Below are positions 8,598 to 17,520 of a stretch of DNA of 46,815 nucleotides, in pieces. The notes beneath the pieces were generated by a model, which made no database searches, was not told the DNA's origin, and was given only the letters and a program-made list of their open reading frames with translations. The DNA is taken from positions 1 to 46,815 of the forward strand of contig NZ_JAVIFU010000050.1 in assembly GCF_031157315.1 (NCBI RefSeq). Direction: 5' to 3'. A program made the position numbers and the translations under genes. This stretch comes from Paenibacillus sp. LHD-38. GTDB lineage: Bacteria; Bacillota; Bacilli; Paenibacillales; Paenibacillaceae. Within the stretch, counting starts at the first letter, position 1. Each line of letters opens with the position of its first letter.

Positions 8598-9245
8598 ATG
8601 AATGGGGATACGACTGAGAAAGAGCGGACGATATTTGATCATGCTGGAAATACGATCAAGACAGAAGATCGAGAGATTCGTATTCTTGCCAAGTATGAAG
8701 CGCCATTGGTTGTCGTACTAGGAAATGTGCTTAGCGATGAGGAATGCGATGAGCTAATTAAACATTCTAGGGAACAATTGCAACGTTCAAAAATAGGTGG
8801 AAATCATGCAGTTAATCAAATTAGAACGAGCAGTGGGGTGTTCTGTGAGGAGAATGAGACGATTACTAGAATCGAGAAGCGATTCTCTCAAATTATGAAT
8901 ATTCCTATCGAGCATGGTGACGGTTTACAAGTTCTGCTGTATACCCCTGGCCAAGAGTATCAACCTCATTATGATTTCTTCGCGGAAACGAGTCGAGCAA
9001 GTGCTAACAATCGGATTAGTACACTCGTGATGTATTTGAATGATGTGGAAGAAGGCGGAGAAACGGCGTTCCCCAAGCTTAATATCTCAGTTATTCCTAA
9101 CAAAGGCATGGCTGTTTACTTTGAATATTTTTACAGCAATCATGAATTAAACGATTTCACCCTGCATGCAGGTACACCTGTGATAAAAGGGGAAAAGTGG
9201 GTTGCAACGATGTGGATGAGAAGGCAAGCCCTTCGCTTTTCCTAG
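8598..9245 (+). CDS. 2-oxoglutarate/Fe(II) prolyl 4-hydroxylase
   Basis: Small (215 aa) cytoplasmic prolyl hydroxylase closely resembling the Bacillus anthracis/cereus P4H family. It uses Fe(II), O2 and 2-oxoglutarate to hydroxylate proline in proteins or peptides. The iron triad is HYD at 124-126 plus His190 in FTLHAG; Lys200 in KGEKW (or its neighbour Lys197) is placed to hold 2-oxoglutarate. The DRSA-like loop ASANNRISTLVMYLNDVEEGGETAF is family-typical. I prefer ATG 8598, which gives MNGDTTEKERTIFDH as in relatives, with AGGGG 11 nt upstream; an in-frame ATG at 8571 adds nine residues and cannot be excluded. Its target protein is not evident from the neighbours. Confidence 0.9.
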   Translation: MNGDTTEKERTIFDHAGNTIKTEDREIRILAKYEAPLVVVLGNVLSDEECDELIKHSREQLQRSKIGGNHAVNQIRTSSGVFCEENETITRIEKRFSQIMNIPIEHGDGLQVLLYTPGQEYQPHYDFFAETSRASANNRISTLVMYLNDVEEGGETAFPKLNISVIPNKGMAVYFEYFYSNHELNDFTLHAGTPVIKGEKWVATMWMRRQALRFS

Positions 9246-9324
9246 ACGTAAGATCATACCGTAGAAGCCTATGTGGCGTGATCTTTGAACAGGGGATCAA
9301 ATCCCCTCGCCTCCGTATCCACCA
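9246..9324 (+). pseudogene. tmRNA 3'-end-like fragment (possible attachment-site scar)
   Basis: A T-arm AGGGG-ATCAAAT-CCCCT (9291-9307) is followed by CGCCTCC (9308-9314), which has a U at acceptor position 70 as in alanine-charged tmRNA. The preceding GTAGAAGCCTATGTGGCGTGATCTTTG-like stretch has the look of the tmRNA pre-T-arm region. The T-loop begins with A instead of T and the discriminator region reads GTATCCACCA, so it is degenerate. There is no upstream tRNA-like half. Such 3' fragments arise when islands integrate at ssrA. Confidence 0.5.
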
Positions 9325-9325
9325 T

Positions 9326-9365
9326 GGAAGAATCCGACCTCATAAGGTCGGTTTTTTTGATTTTT
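9326..9365 (+). terminator. Terminator after the tmRNA-like fragment
   Basis: TCCGACCT-CATA-AGGTCGG followed by TTTTTTTGATTTTT, an excellent Rho-independent terminator placed just where a tmRNA gene would end. Confidence 0.8.
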
Positions 9366-9625
9366 AGTTCATCATATGAATCCGCTGAAACAGTTGAAGG
9401 ATTATGGGGAACAAAGTTCGCTATTGAACAGATAGAGAAGAGATGGGGATATTCCATAAATGCGTGCGATTTACTACGAGGGATTAAAAGTTCAGATCGT
9501 TGAACTAATATGAAACCGACGCAACTTCCGGATTTCCTTAGGCTGCATAGGACCGCTAGGTAACTATGAAGTGACGGAGTTCGGCTCGAACCATGGTTTT
9601 TGATGTGACTTATGATAGCGGGAAA
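9366..9625. other. Spacer with no recognisable gene
   Basis: An open plus frame to 9503 encodes EGLWGTKFAIEQIEKRWGYSI, but no family is recognised and there is no start signal. It may be a gene remnant. The rest holds nothing identifiable. Confidence 0.35.
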
Positions 9626-9630
9626 TCAAA

Positions 9631-9661
9631 AAAGAACCTGGGTAGTTTTATCAGGTTCTTT
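9631..9661 (+). terminator. Terminator upstream of rph
   Basis: AAAGAACCTG (9631-9640) and CAGGTTCTTT (9652-9661) pair around an 11-nt loop with a short T run. It either ends the preceding transcription unit or acts as a leader attenuator for rph. Confidence 0.65.
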
Positions 9662-9770
9662 ATTATTGCATATAAATAGACACGATGATATAATCATGTT
9701 GCGACTTCGATAATTTAGGTTGGCATAATTAATTCAGCTTATACTTAAAGTGTACCATGCCGGTAAACTC

Positions 9771-9806
9771 TTGTCAAATGTTTTCTCAATTTAATAGTTA
9801 GGAGAG
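9771..9806 (+). promoter_or_regulatory. Putative promoter and ribosome site of rph
   Basis: TTGTCA at 9771-9776 is followed about 17 nt later by a weak -10 near AATAGT (9793-9798). GGAGAG at 9801-9806 sits 7 nt before the ATG. The -10 match is poor, so the call is tentative. Confidence 0.35.
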
Positions 9807-9813
9807 ATATTGA

Positions 9814-12426
9814 ATGAGTTCTTTGGTTCTTGGTTTTCAGGAAATGGAAAAAACGCAGCTTTTGCTCGTTGGCGGAAAAGGGTTAAATTTAGGGGAATTA
9901 TCAAAAATTGAAGGAATACAAGTACCAGAAGGATTTTGTGTTACAACAGTGGGAAATCAAAAAGCCATCGAACAAAACGAAACGTATCATGCTTTGCTGG
10001 ATCGACTAACCATGCTAAAAGTAGAAGATCGAGATCAAATTGGTGAAATCAGCAGGGAAATTCGACAAATCATTATGGAAGTAGAAATTCCATCCGATGT
10101 TGTGAAAGCAGTTACTCACTATCTCTCCCAGATTGGTGACGAACATGCTTATGCAGTGCGTTCTAGTGCGACTGCTGAGGATTTACCACATGCCTCTTTT
10201 GCAGGTCAACAAGACACCTATTTAAATATCATCGGCAAAGAAGCAATCATGCAGCATATCAGCAAATGTTGGGCTTCCCTATTTACGGACCGTGCGGTAA
10301 TCTACCGTATGCAAAATGGATTTGACCACAGTCAGGTTTATTTGTCCGTTATCGTTCAAAGGATGGTTTTCCCACAGGCTTCGGGGATTTTATTTAGCGC
10401 TGATCCGATTACTTCCAACCGAAAGCTGCTATCAATTGATGCCAGTTTTGGACTTGGAGAAGCGCTGGTCTCTGGCTTGGTATCTGCCGATTGTTATAGA
10501 GTACAGGATGGGGAAATTGTCGATAAGAGGATAGCAACCAAAAAAATAGCTATCTACGGACGAAAAGAAGGCGGAACAGAGACAAAACAGATCGATCCTG
10601 ATCAGCAAAAGACTCAAACACTTACGGAACAACAAATTTTGCTGCTAGCACGCACAGGAAGACAGATCGAAGCTTATTTTGGTTGCCCGCAAGATATCGA
10701 ATGGTGTTTGGTTGATGATACATTTTATATTGTCCAGAGTCGGCCAATTACGACTTTATACCCGATCCCTGAAGTAAATGATCAGGAAAATCACGTTTAT
10801 ATATCTGTCGGTCATCAACAAATGATGACTGACCCGATAAAACCATTGGGATTGTCTTTTTACCTGTTAATAACTCCTGCACCCATGCGTAAAGCCGGTG
10901 GAAGGTTGTTTGTTGATGTTACACATATGCTGGCTTCACCTGTCAGCAGAGAAACTTTCTTAAATACCCTGGGAAAATCCGATCCGCTCATAGAAGACGC
11001 ATTTATGACCCTAATAGAGCGAGATTTTATAAAATCGTTACCAGATGATAGAAAAGAACTGAGTCCCGATAATATCAGTAAAGGTATGTCGTATGCAGGT
11101 TTTCAAGCACAAATCGAAAACGATCCGGCAATCGTTTCTGATTTGATTAAGAACAGTCAAACATCGATAGAAGAATTAAAACAAAACATCCAAACGAAAT
11201 CAGGAGCAGATTTATTTGATTTTATTCTGGAAGATATCCAGGAATTAAAGAAGATCTTATTTGACCCACAAAGTTCAAAGGTTTTTATGACAGCTATGAA
11301 TGCTTCTTCATGGATCAATGAAAAAATGTACGAGTGGTTAGGTGAAAAAAACGCAGTAGATACGCTTTCTCAATCTGTACCAAACAACATTACTTCGGAA
11401 ATGGGTCTGGCGCTATTGGATGTCGCAGATGTGATTCGTCCTTATCCGGAAGTAATTGATTATTTACAACATGTAAAAGATGATAATTTTTTGGATGAAC
11501 TGGTTAAGTTTGATGGTGGACAGGAAACTCAAGACGCTATCTATGCTTATCTCAATAAATACGGAATGCGATGTGCCGGTGAAATCGATATTTCGAGAAC
11601 TCGTTGGAGTGAAAAACCAATTACACTTGTCCCCATGATTCTCAGTAATATTAAAAACTTTGAGCCTAATGCTGGCAATCGGAGATTTGAGCAAGGGCGA
11701 AAGGAAGCTTTAGAAAAAGAACAAGAGATATTAGATCGATTGAAGCAATTACCGGATGGTGAACAAAAAGCTGAAGAGACAAAACGAGTGATCAGCTTAA
11801 TCCGGAATTTCATCGGTTATCGTGAATATCCTAAATACGGCATGATTAATCGCTACTTCGTTTATAAGCAGGCTTTACTGAAAGAAGCCGAACAACTCGT
11901 ACAAGCTAACGTTATTCATGAAAAAGAAGATATATACTATCTCACTTTTGAAGAACTTCACGAAGTCGTACGCACAAATAAACTGGATTATCAGATCATC
12001 AGTAAACGAAAAGACGATTACAAATTTTTTGAAAAACTAACTCCCCCACGTGTAATCACGTCTGATGGTGAAATCATTGCGGGTGAGTACAAACGAGAAA
12101 ATCTGCCAGACAAAGCGATTGTAGGTCTACCTGTTTCTACGGGAGTTATAGAGGGACGAGCACGTGTCATCATAAACATGGAAGATGCTGATCTGGAAGA
12201 TGGAGATATATTAGTCACCGCCTTTACTGACCCTGGCTGGACATCATTGTTTGTATCCATTAAAGGCCTGGTCACCGAAGTTGGCGGACTGATGACCCAT
12301 GGAGCCGTTATCGCTCGTGAATATGGCTTGCCAGCAGTTGTCGGAGTGGAGAATGCTACCAAACTGATAAAAGATGGGCAACGTATTCGCGTGCACGGAA
12401 CAGAAGGGTATGTAGAAATATTATAA
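9814..12426 (+). CDS. rph: Rifamycin (rifampin) phosphotransferase
   Basis: Cytoplasmic dikinase that transfers the ATP beta-phosphate to the C21 hydroxyl of rifamycins and so inactivates them. The 870-residue product follows the Listeria Rph layout throughout: an N-terminal ATP-grasp-type domain (VGGKGLNLGELS near 18-29, AYAVRSSATAEDLPHASFAGQ-type core near 110-130, SRPITTLYP near 310), a long central rifamycin-binding domain, and a C-terminal PEP-utiliser-type swivel domain with the catalytic His829 in GGLMTHGAVIAREYG. Conserved central signatures such as VYISVGHQQMMTDPIKPLG and YREYPKYGMINRYF separate Rph from PEP synthase. The ribosome site is GGAGAG. It is a single-gene unit with its own upstream terminator. 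PEP synthase is the alternative but a poorer match. Confidence 0.9.
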   Translation: MSSLVLGFQEMEKTQLLLVGGKGLNLGELSKIEGIQVPEGFCVTTVGNQKAIEQNETYHALLDRLTMLKVEDRDQIGEISREIRQIIMEVEIPSDVVKAVTHYLSQIGDEHAYAVRSSATAEDLPHASFAGQQDTYLNIIGKEAIMQHISKCWASLFTDRAVIYRMQNGFDHSQVYLSVIVQRMVFPQASGILFSADPITSNRKLLSIDASFGLGEALVSGLVSADCYRVQDGEIVDKRIATKKIAIYGRKEGGTETKQIDPDQQKTQTLTEQQILLLARTGRQIEAYFGCPQDIEWCLVDDTFYIVQSRPITTLYPIPEVNDQENHVYISVGHQQMMTDPIKPLGLSFYLLITPAPMRKAGGRLFVDVTHMLASPVSRETFLNTLGKSDPLIEDAFMTLIERDFIKSLPDDRKELSPDNISKGMSYAGFQAQIENDPAIVSDLIKNSQTSIEELKQNIQTKSGADLFDFILEDIQELKKILFDPQSSKVFMTAMNASSWINEKMYEWLGEKNAVDTLSQSVPNNITSEMGLALLDVADVIRPYPEVIDYLQHVKDDNFLDELVKFDGGQETQDAIYAYLNKYGMRCAGEIDISRTRWSEKPITLVPMILSNIKNFEPNAGNRRFEQGRKEALEKEQEILDRLKQLPDGEQKAEETKRVISLIRNFIGYREYPKYGMINRYFVYKQALLKEAEQLVQANVIHEKEDIYYLTFEELHEVVRTNKLDYQIISKRKDDYKFFEKLTPPRVITSDGEIIAGEYKRENLPDKAIVGLPVSTGVIEGRARVIINMEDADLEDGDILVTAFTDPGWTSLFVSIKGLVTEVGGLMTHGAVIAREYGLPAVVGVENATKLIKDGQRIRVHGTEGYVEIL

Positions 12427-12479
12427 TGTCTGAATACGTCAAGTAAGAGCCTCAGTCATAAAGGATCTATTTTGGCGCA

Positions 12480-12540
12480 ACAAGCGTAAACGGCTGTCGC
12501 CGTCCTCTGTGGCAAAAGCAGTCGTTTCGCGGAGATATAT
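12480..12540 (+). repeat. Imperfect hairpin after rph
   Basis: AAACGGCTG and CAGTCGTTT pair (one G-T) across about 25 nt near 12490-12533. There is no T run, so its function is unclear. Confidence 0.35.
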
Positions 12541-12582
12541 AAGCACATTTATATGTGAAAACGTATAAATTCTTATATATTG

Positions 12583-12613
12583 AAAAAAAACAAGCCGGCT
12601 TAGTGCCGGCTTG
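12583..12613 (-). terminator. Minus-strand terminator
   Basis: CAAGCCGGC (12591-12599) and GCCGGCTTG (12605-12613) are preceded on the plus strand by eight A residues, which read on the minus strand as a U8 tract. It lies just beyond the stop of a minus-strand coding remnant. Confidence 0.75.
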
Positions 12614-12620
12614 CCTTTGA

Positions 12621-12749
12621 TCAGTCATAATAAATTATTCTTGTAGGAGTGCCTTTATAATTTGTTTTTTTCACGTAAAGTTCGGCTTGACCGCCACCGT
12701 CAGTAAATCCGATCAAATACATCATTCTCACCAGGGCAGACAGAGCGTT
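12621..12749 (-). pseudogene. 3' remnant of an unrecognised minus-strand gene
   Basis: The minus strand encodes LVRMMYLIGFTDGGGQAELY and continues through YKGTPTRIIYYD to a TGA at 12621-12623, followed by an intact terminator. An in-frame stop lies about 42 codons upstream and no ribosome site was found, so this looks like the tail of a lost gene. I do not recognise the family. Confidence 0.4.
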
Positions 12750-12806
12750 TTCCTATATAGTCTGATCGTTCACTTAAATGTATAATTATTGTCTGAGGTG
12801 ATTTCA

Positions 12807-13379
12807 ATGGCAAGATCCAAAGAATTTGAAGTTAATGAAGTATTGGATAAAGCAATACAACTGTTTTGGACACAAGGATATGAGAAAACTTCGATGCAGG
12901 AATTAGTTGATTTTATGGGCATTCATCGGAGAAGTATCTATGACACGTTTGGGGACAAGCATGCCTTGTTTATGAAAGCTCTCGAACGGTATGAAGCTAA
13001 GCAAACCCAAAAAATGAGATTCCTCGTTGAAAAGAAAAAGCCGGTCAAGGAATTAATCCGTGAAATGCTCGATTCGACATTGAGAAATGAAGGAGAGCCT
13101 CTGGGATGTTTACTTGTGAATTCGGGTGTGGAATTGGGGGTATTGGATTCGGAAGTTGCATCCTTGGTTGATGAAAGTTATTCCAAGACTGAAGCGTTTT
13201 TAACTCGAATTCTTCAGGAAGGGCAGCAAACCGGTGAAATCAGGGCTAACCTTGAAGCTAAAGTTATGTCTCACTTTTTAATGAATGCCTGGTTGGGACT
13301 ACGCACATTAGTTAAGACCACAACGGATCAACAAAAGCTAAAGGATATTGTTGATACGACGCTGGCTGTATTAGATTGA
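12807..13379 (+). CDS. TetR-family transcriptional regulator
   Basis: A 190-residue dimeric repressor. The N-terminal helix-turn-helix is clear: ALDKAIQLFW-like helix 1, TSMQELVDFMGIHRRSIYDTFGDKHALF as helices 2-4. The C-terminal ligand and dimer domain is typical of the TetR_C subgroup (LGCLLVNSGVELG, FLMNAWLGLRTL). The start ATG 12807 follows GAGGTG by 7 nt; the in-frame TTG at 12789 overlaps that site. It precedes an SDR, an OYE-like and an MDR reductase on the same strand, and palindromes of the AGAACGATCATTCT type before the SDR gene are its likely operators. It probably senses a reactive small molecule; this is inferred from the neighbours. Confidence 0.85.
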   Translation: MARSKEFEVNEVLDKAIQLFWTQGYEKTSMQELVDFMGIHRRSIYDTFGDKHALFMKALERYEAKQTQKMRFLVEKKKPVKELIREMLDSTLRNEGEPLGCLLVNSGVELGVLDSEVASLVDESYSKTEAFLTRILQEGQQTGEIRANLEAKVMSHFLMNAWLGLRTLVKTTTDQQKLKDIVDTTLAVLD

Positions 13380-13599
13380 ACGTGATTACAACCAGTGTCA
13401 TTTTTGAATTCCATATCAATGCGGGCGAATAACAGATAGAACTTAAGGGGCAACTGGACACCCTTAATTGTTGCAACGATACAAGTTCCAAGATAAGAAC
13501 TTGTATCCTGACCGTAAAAGTGAACAATTTTGGTTATGATGACTAACGGGATCACTTTCTAGGCATAGGTATGAGTTAATCCTTTCAAAATAATTCTTT

Positions 13600-13675
13600 A
13601 CCGATCATTCTAGAAATGGTATAGTAAAAGCATGTTAGATCTAACTTTTTTTATTCTAATTAGAACGATCATTCT
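13600..13675 (+). promoter_or_regulatory. Operator-like palindromes before the SDR gene
   Basis: AGAACGATCATTCT at 13662-13675 is a near-perfect dyad. CCGATCATTCTAG at about 13601-13613 repeats the same half-site. A third near-dyad, AGAATGATCATTC, is at 16749-16761. They resemble TetR-family operators and lie in the gap after the TetR gene. Confidence 0.5.
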
Positions 13676-13722
13676 CGATTATATTGCACACATGAATCTT
13701 AACTTTTGGAGGAGAGATGAAT

Positions 13723-14475
13723 ATGAAGTACACCGTAATCACAGGAGCAAGCTCCGGCATTGGATATGAGACCGCATTGGCGTTTGCTGCACGTGGCAAA
13801 AACTTGATTTTGGTAGCCAGAAGATTGGACAAATTAGAAGAGCTTAAATCGACGATCCAAAATAACCATCCTGACGCAGATGTTGTGATTCGTTCAAGCG
13901 ACCTTTCGGTTACGGATCAAGCCTATACCTTGTATAAGGATTTAAAGGAATACCAAATCGAGACATGGATTAATAATGCAGGGCTTGGTGAAGGCTCCTT
14001 TGTAGCCGAGCAGAAACTGGAAAAAGTCGAAACCATGTTACGCGTTAACATCGAATCCTTGACCATCCTGTCAACACTATATGTGCGAGATTATGCTGAC
14101 GTAGAAGGTACTCAATTAATTAACGTATCATCAGCACTCGGATATGTCATTGCTGTAGGTAGTGTTGCTTACTCTGCATCAAAATATTATGTGAGTGCCT
14201 TCACAGAAGGGCTTGCAAAAGAACTCGAACTAAAAGGCGCGAAAACAAAGGCAAAAATCCTGGCACCAGCCATAACGGAAACGGAATTCGTGAAAAAATC
14301 AATCGATGTCGAAGATTTTGATTACTCAGCCAACTTGCCGAAGTACCATACTGCAAAGCAAATGGCGAGCTTCATGCTGGATCTATATGATAGCAACGAA
14401 GTGGTAGGGATCGTAGACCAGAACTACGATTTCAATTTGAGAGGGCAAATCTATCCGATCTATGAAGGGCTGTAA
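13723..14475 (+). CDS. Short-chain dehydrogenase/reductase
   Basis: NAD(P)-dependent oxidoreductase of the classical SDR type, about 250 residues. It has the nucleotide-binding TGASSGIG at 7-14, WINNAG in the middle, and catalytic Tyr150 and Lys154 in YSASK, with a Ser in NVSSALG about 14 residues earlier. ARR after strand beta2 suggests NADPH preference. GGAGGAGAG precedes two possible starts, ATG 13717 (4-nt spacing) and ATG 13723 (about 10 nt). It lies between a TetR gene and OYE- and MDR-type reductases, which suggests a former detoxification cluster for electrophilic carbonyl or enone compounds. Of the four it is the only intact enzyme gene. Confidence 0.85.
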   Translation: MKYTVITGASSGIGYETALAFAARGKNLILVARRLDKLEELKSTIQNNHPDADVVIRSSDLSVTDQAYTLYKDLKEYQIETWINNAGLGEGSFVAEQKLEKVETMLRVNIESLTILSTLYVRDYADVEGTQLINVSSALGYVIAVGSVAYSASKYYVSAFTEGLAKELELKGAKTKAKILAPAITETEFVKKSIDVEDFDYSANLPKYHTAKQMASFMLDLYDSNEVVGIVDQNYDFNLRGQIYPIYEGL

Positions 14476-14525
14476 TATTTATTTGATTGATGGGATACAT
14501 CATTTGAAAAGGGGAATATGGAAGA

Positions 14526-15603
14526 ATGGAAAAGTTGTGGAGTAAAACGAAAATCGGAAAAATGGAATTGCCTCATCGGTTATCGATGGCACCAATGACA
14601 CGTAGTAGAGCTCAAGAAGACGGTACACCTGGAGAGGAGGCTTCCCTTTATTACGCCCAGCGCGCATCCATGGGACTTATTATTACAGAAGGTGTGCAAC
14701 CTTCAGATGATGGTCAAGGTTATTTGTGGTCTCCCTGGATATACACGGAAAAGCATATTGAAGGATGGAGAAAAGTTACAGATGCAGTGCATAAAGCTGA
14801 TGGGTATATGTATATCCAATTGATGCATGCCGGTCGTATGTCGCACCCCGACAATACCCCATCATCGACAACCCGTAGCACCTTCCCCCATCGCGCCAGG
14901 TGCAGAAATGTTTACTGCTACAGGCATGCAGGATATCCCCGTACCACGTGAATTAAGTAAAGAAGATATTCAAACGACCATTGCTGACTTCCGCAAAGCG
15001 GCTGCGGCAGCTATTGCAGCAGGAGCTGATGGTGTTGAAATTCATGGAGCTAACGGTTATCTGATTAATCAATTTATCGGGGAGAGTTCGAATACGCGGA
15101 CGGATGAATATGGCGGATCTATAGAAAATCGTGCTCGCTTCGCCATTGAAGTAGCAAGAGCCATCGTCGATGAGATTGGAGCCGAAAGAACAGGCTTCCG
15201 CATTTCGCCAGGGACCCCTCTTGGGGGAATTCACGATGGTGAACAAGGTCCTGAACTTTACCGTTACTTGGTGCAAGAATTAGCTCAATTGGATTTAGCT
15301 TACCTTCATATTATGCACCTCGGAAATGAAGAACTGCTCCGAGACATTCGTTCCCTCTGGACGAATCCATTGTTAGTTAATCGGGCTGGACGGGCACTGG
15401 AAGATCTTAGTTCTGACATAGATAGTGGTCTTGCTGATCTAGTACCCGTCGGTGTATGGTCATTAGCTAATCCAGATTTAGTGGAACGACTTCAAAAAGG
15501 TGCGCCATTGAATGAAGCGGATCCGGCAACATTCTTTGGTCACGGAAGCAAGGGATATACGGATTACCCTACGATGAATGAATTAGCTTCTCAAGAAAGG
15601 TAA
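14526..15603 (+). pseudogene. Old Yellow Enzyme family oxidoreductase, frameshifted
   Basis: FMN-dependent ene-reductase of the OYE/NADH:flavin oxidoreductase type. The first frame gives SMAPMTRSRAQ through QLMHAGRMSHPDNTP; the second continues HHRQPVAPSPIAPGAEMF and carries the flavin-site HGANGYLINQF (His, Asn, Tyr) and TDEYGGSIENR. The switch falls in a CCCC run near 14,862-14,866 and is explained by loss of one C. Combined length is about 359 residues, as in the family. A homopolymer sequencing error would make the gene intact, so pseudogene status is provisional. Confidence 0.8.
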
Positions 15604-15610
15604 CAATAAA

Positions 15611-15646
15611 AATGGCGTACAACTGAAAATTGTACGCCATTCTTCT
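15611..15646 (+). terminator. Terminator between the OYE-like and MDR genes
   Basis: AATGGCGTACAA (15611-15622) and TTGTACGCCATT (15630-15641) form a 12-bp stem with a 7-nt loop, followed by CTTCTT. Strong hairpin, modest T run. Confidence 0.7.
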
Positions 15647-15684
15647 TCCGCGGGCACTGATTATGCATAGAAAGAGGATAAAAC

Positions 15685-16683
15685 ATGAGAGCAGCGCAAT
15701 TGCACAAGTATTCAAAAAAAATTCAACTGGAACTGAATGAGGCGGAAATACCGGTAATCAATAACGATGAGGTTCTCATTAACGTAAAAGCTGCGGGTGT
15801 AAATCCATTAGATATTCTGATTATAAATGGCAGTATTCGGATGATTTCTGATTATGAGTTCCCATTAACTTTAGGAAATGAACTATCAGGCGTTATTGAA
15901 GCCGTAGGAAAAGAGGTTGTGAATTTCCGTGTGGGTGATCACGTTTATACGCGATTGCCGATGAACCAAATTGGTGCTTTTGCGGAATACGCAGCGGTGA
16001 AAGAAGAGGCTCTAGCCATAATGCCTGAAAATCTTTCGTTTACTTAAGCAGCGGCTGTACCCCTCACTGCTTTGACGGCATATCAAGCTTTACATGAAAT
16101 GCTTCATGCTCAGCCCAATAAAAAGCTGTTTATTCCTGGAGGAACCGGAGGCTTTGGTGCAATGGCAATTCCTATCGCCAAATCCATGGGTTTGTATGTC
16201 ATTACAAGTGGCTGCGAAAGAGGCAGATCACGTACCCTGTCGATTGGCGCAGACCAATTCATTAATTATAAAGAAGAGAATTATGCTGACGTTCTATCCG
16301 ACATTGATTATGTGATCGACACCTTGGGAACCAAAGAGATCAAAGCCGAAATGGGTATTCTAAAACCCCAAGGAAAATTGGTATCCTTGAAAGCTGCGCC
16401 AAATTATCACTTTGCGGCTGATCAAAATTTTCCATTATGGAAAAGACTATTATTTGGCTTAGTTGGGTCCCCCATCGATTTTTTGGCACGCAAGCATCAA
16501 ATTGAATATCGTTTTATATTCGTGCAGGCCAATGGCAGTCAGTTACAAGAGGTCACTAATCTTGTTGAACAAGAAAACATCAAGCCCTCAATAGACTCCG
16601 TTTATCATTTTAATGACATTAACAAGGCATTGGTTAAAGTCTCTACTGGCCATTCGCAAGGCAAAGTAATTGTAACGTTCTAA
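15685..16683 (+). pseudogene. MDR-family NADPH:quinone reductase / alcohol dehydrogenase with a nonsense codon
   Basis: Medium-chain dehydrogenase/reductase of the zinc-independent quinone-oxidoreductase type. The N-terminal GroES-like part has VKAAGVNPLD, the LGNELSGVIEAVG turn and GDHVYTR. After ENLSFT comes an in-frame TAA at 16045-16047, and the same frame resumes AAAVPLTALTAYQAL, where the family normally has an acidic residue, so a GAA-to-TAA change is likely. The second half has the cofactor motif GGTGGFG, GADQFINYKEENYADV and the C-terminal GHSQGKVIV. Total reading is 332 codons. Both halves are otherwise intact, pointing to recent loss. AGAGGAT precedes the ATG. Confidence 0.85.
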
Positions 16684-17151
16684 GCCGAGCTGTCGTATCT
16701 GGAATTCCGATGACAGTGACTTTTAGAAAAGCGACATATTTTTTTATAAGAATGATCATTCCCGAATTTTCAGTCTCTCCGTGCCCTGACCCAAAAAAAC
16801 TGACACAAGCGTTTCTGTCTAGGGACAAACACCACCTACATTATTGACTGAGTGAAGCTTGAGAATGCAGGCTTTTTAATTTATATGTACGAGAAATTGT
16901 GTCATCAAAATGAATAAGTCAGGCACAGAAGTATTCAGTTGTAATCTAATCCATTCAAGCATATATGTAAAAAGCTCCTAAAATTCAGGAGCTTTTTAAT
17001 TTGGGCAATTTATTTTCTGCTACAAATCAAAAGAGATGAAGCAGCTTTATCAACATATTATTTTTAGCGAGCAATAGAACACATATAATGTGTAACAATA
17101 TATCCAGATGTTAACTTTTTTAAGATTAACGTCAATCTGAGGCTCTTATTG
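16684..17151. other. Gene-free spacer
   Basis: About 470 bp, AT-rich. It holds the operator-like dyad at 16749-16761 and a terminator at 16969-16997. No coding segment was recognised. Confidence 0.5.
16969..16997 (+). terminator. Bidirectional terminator hairpin
   Basis: AAAAAGCTCCT (16969-16979) and AGGAGCTTTTT (16987-16997) around AAAATTC, with A and T tracts on both sides so that it can work in both directions. Confidence 0.75.
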
Positions 17152-17310
17152 CATGGTATTGTAATACAAACTGCAGAAGTGAACCAAGTTATCGTTAAAG
17201 TACATTTACTCCGTCATTCTTTCGCTACCCATGCTATTCAGAACGAAAGGATCCCAATCGACAATGTAAAAGACACTTCTCCATCAAAGATACGTTGAGG
17301 TTATAGCATA
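17152..17310 (+). pseudogene. Tyrosine-recombinase (integrase) C-terminal remnant
   Basis: The frame from 17152 reads AEVNQVIVKVHLLRHSFATH and continues to a stop at 17296-17298. HLLRHSFATH is the box II HxxR motif of phage-type and XerC/D-type recombinases. One frame over, LLHQRYVEV matches the region of the nucleophilic tyrosine (xxxRYVEV) at about 17,278-17,304. Everything upstream of box II is missing and a frameshift separates the two motifs. It is a relic of an integrated element. Confidence 0.7.
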
Positions 17311-17520
17311 CTGTGCTGCCCCAATAGCTCAACAATTGCCAATCTCAGTCAGTGATCTGTATGAAAAATGGGTTTCCAATACCCGGCTTGCCGGGGTTTG
17401 CCACACCGTGGCTCCCGCTTGCTATAGGCACGTGTACTGCAAACCGGCATATAGTATAGAGGCATCAAGTCATGCGCTTACAAGGCGAAGCGCAATTTTT
17501 CGCGAAAATGAGGTGGGATG
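17311..17520. other. Leader region of the phosphorylase gene
   Basis: The base composition turns GC-rich here. GCCGG-type short repeats occur near 17,383-17,450 (GGTTTGCC, GCAAACCGGC). A ribosome site AGGTGG (17511-17516) precedes the start. No other gene was recognised. Confidence 0.35.

Noticed and set aside
9269..9457. Minus-strand frame reading MVDTEARGFDP
   Set aside because: It is antisense to the tmRNA-like T-arm and terminator; such frames are a common artefact over tRNA-like genes.
9814..12426. Calling the gene PEP synthase
   Set aside because: The overall length, order of domains and central signatures match rifamycin phosphotransferase better.
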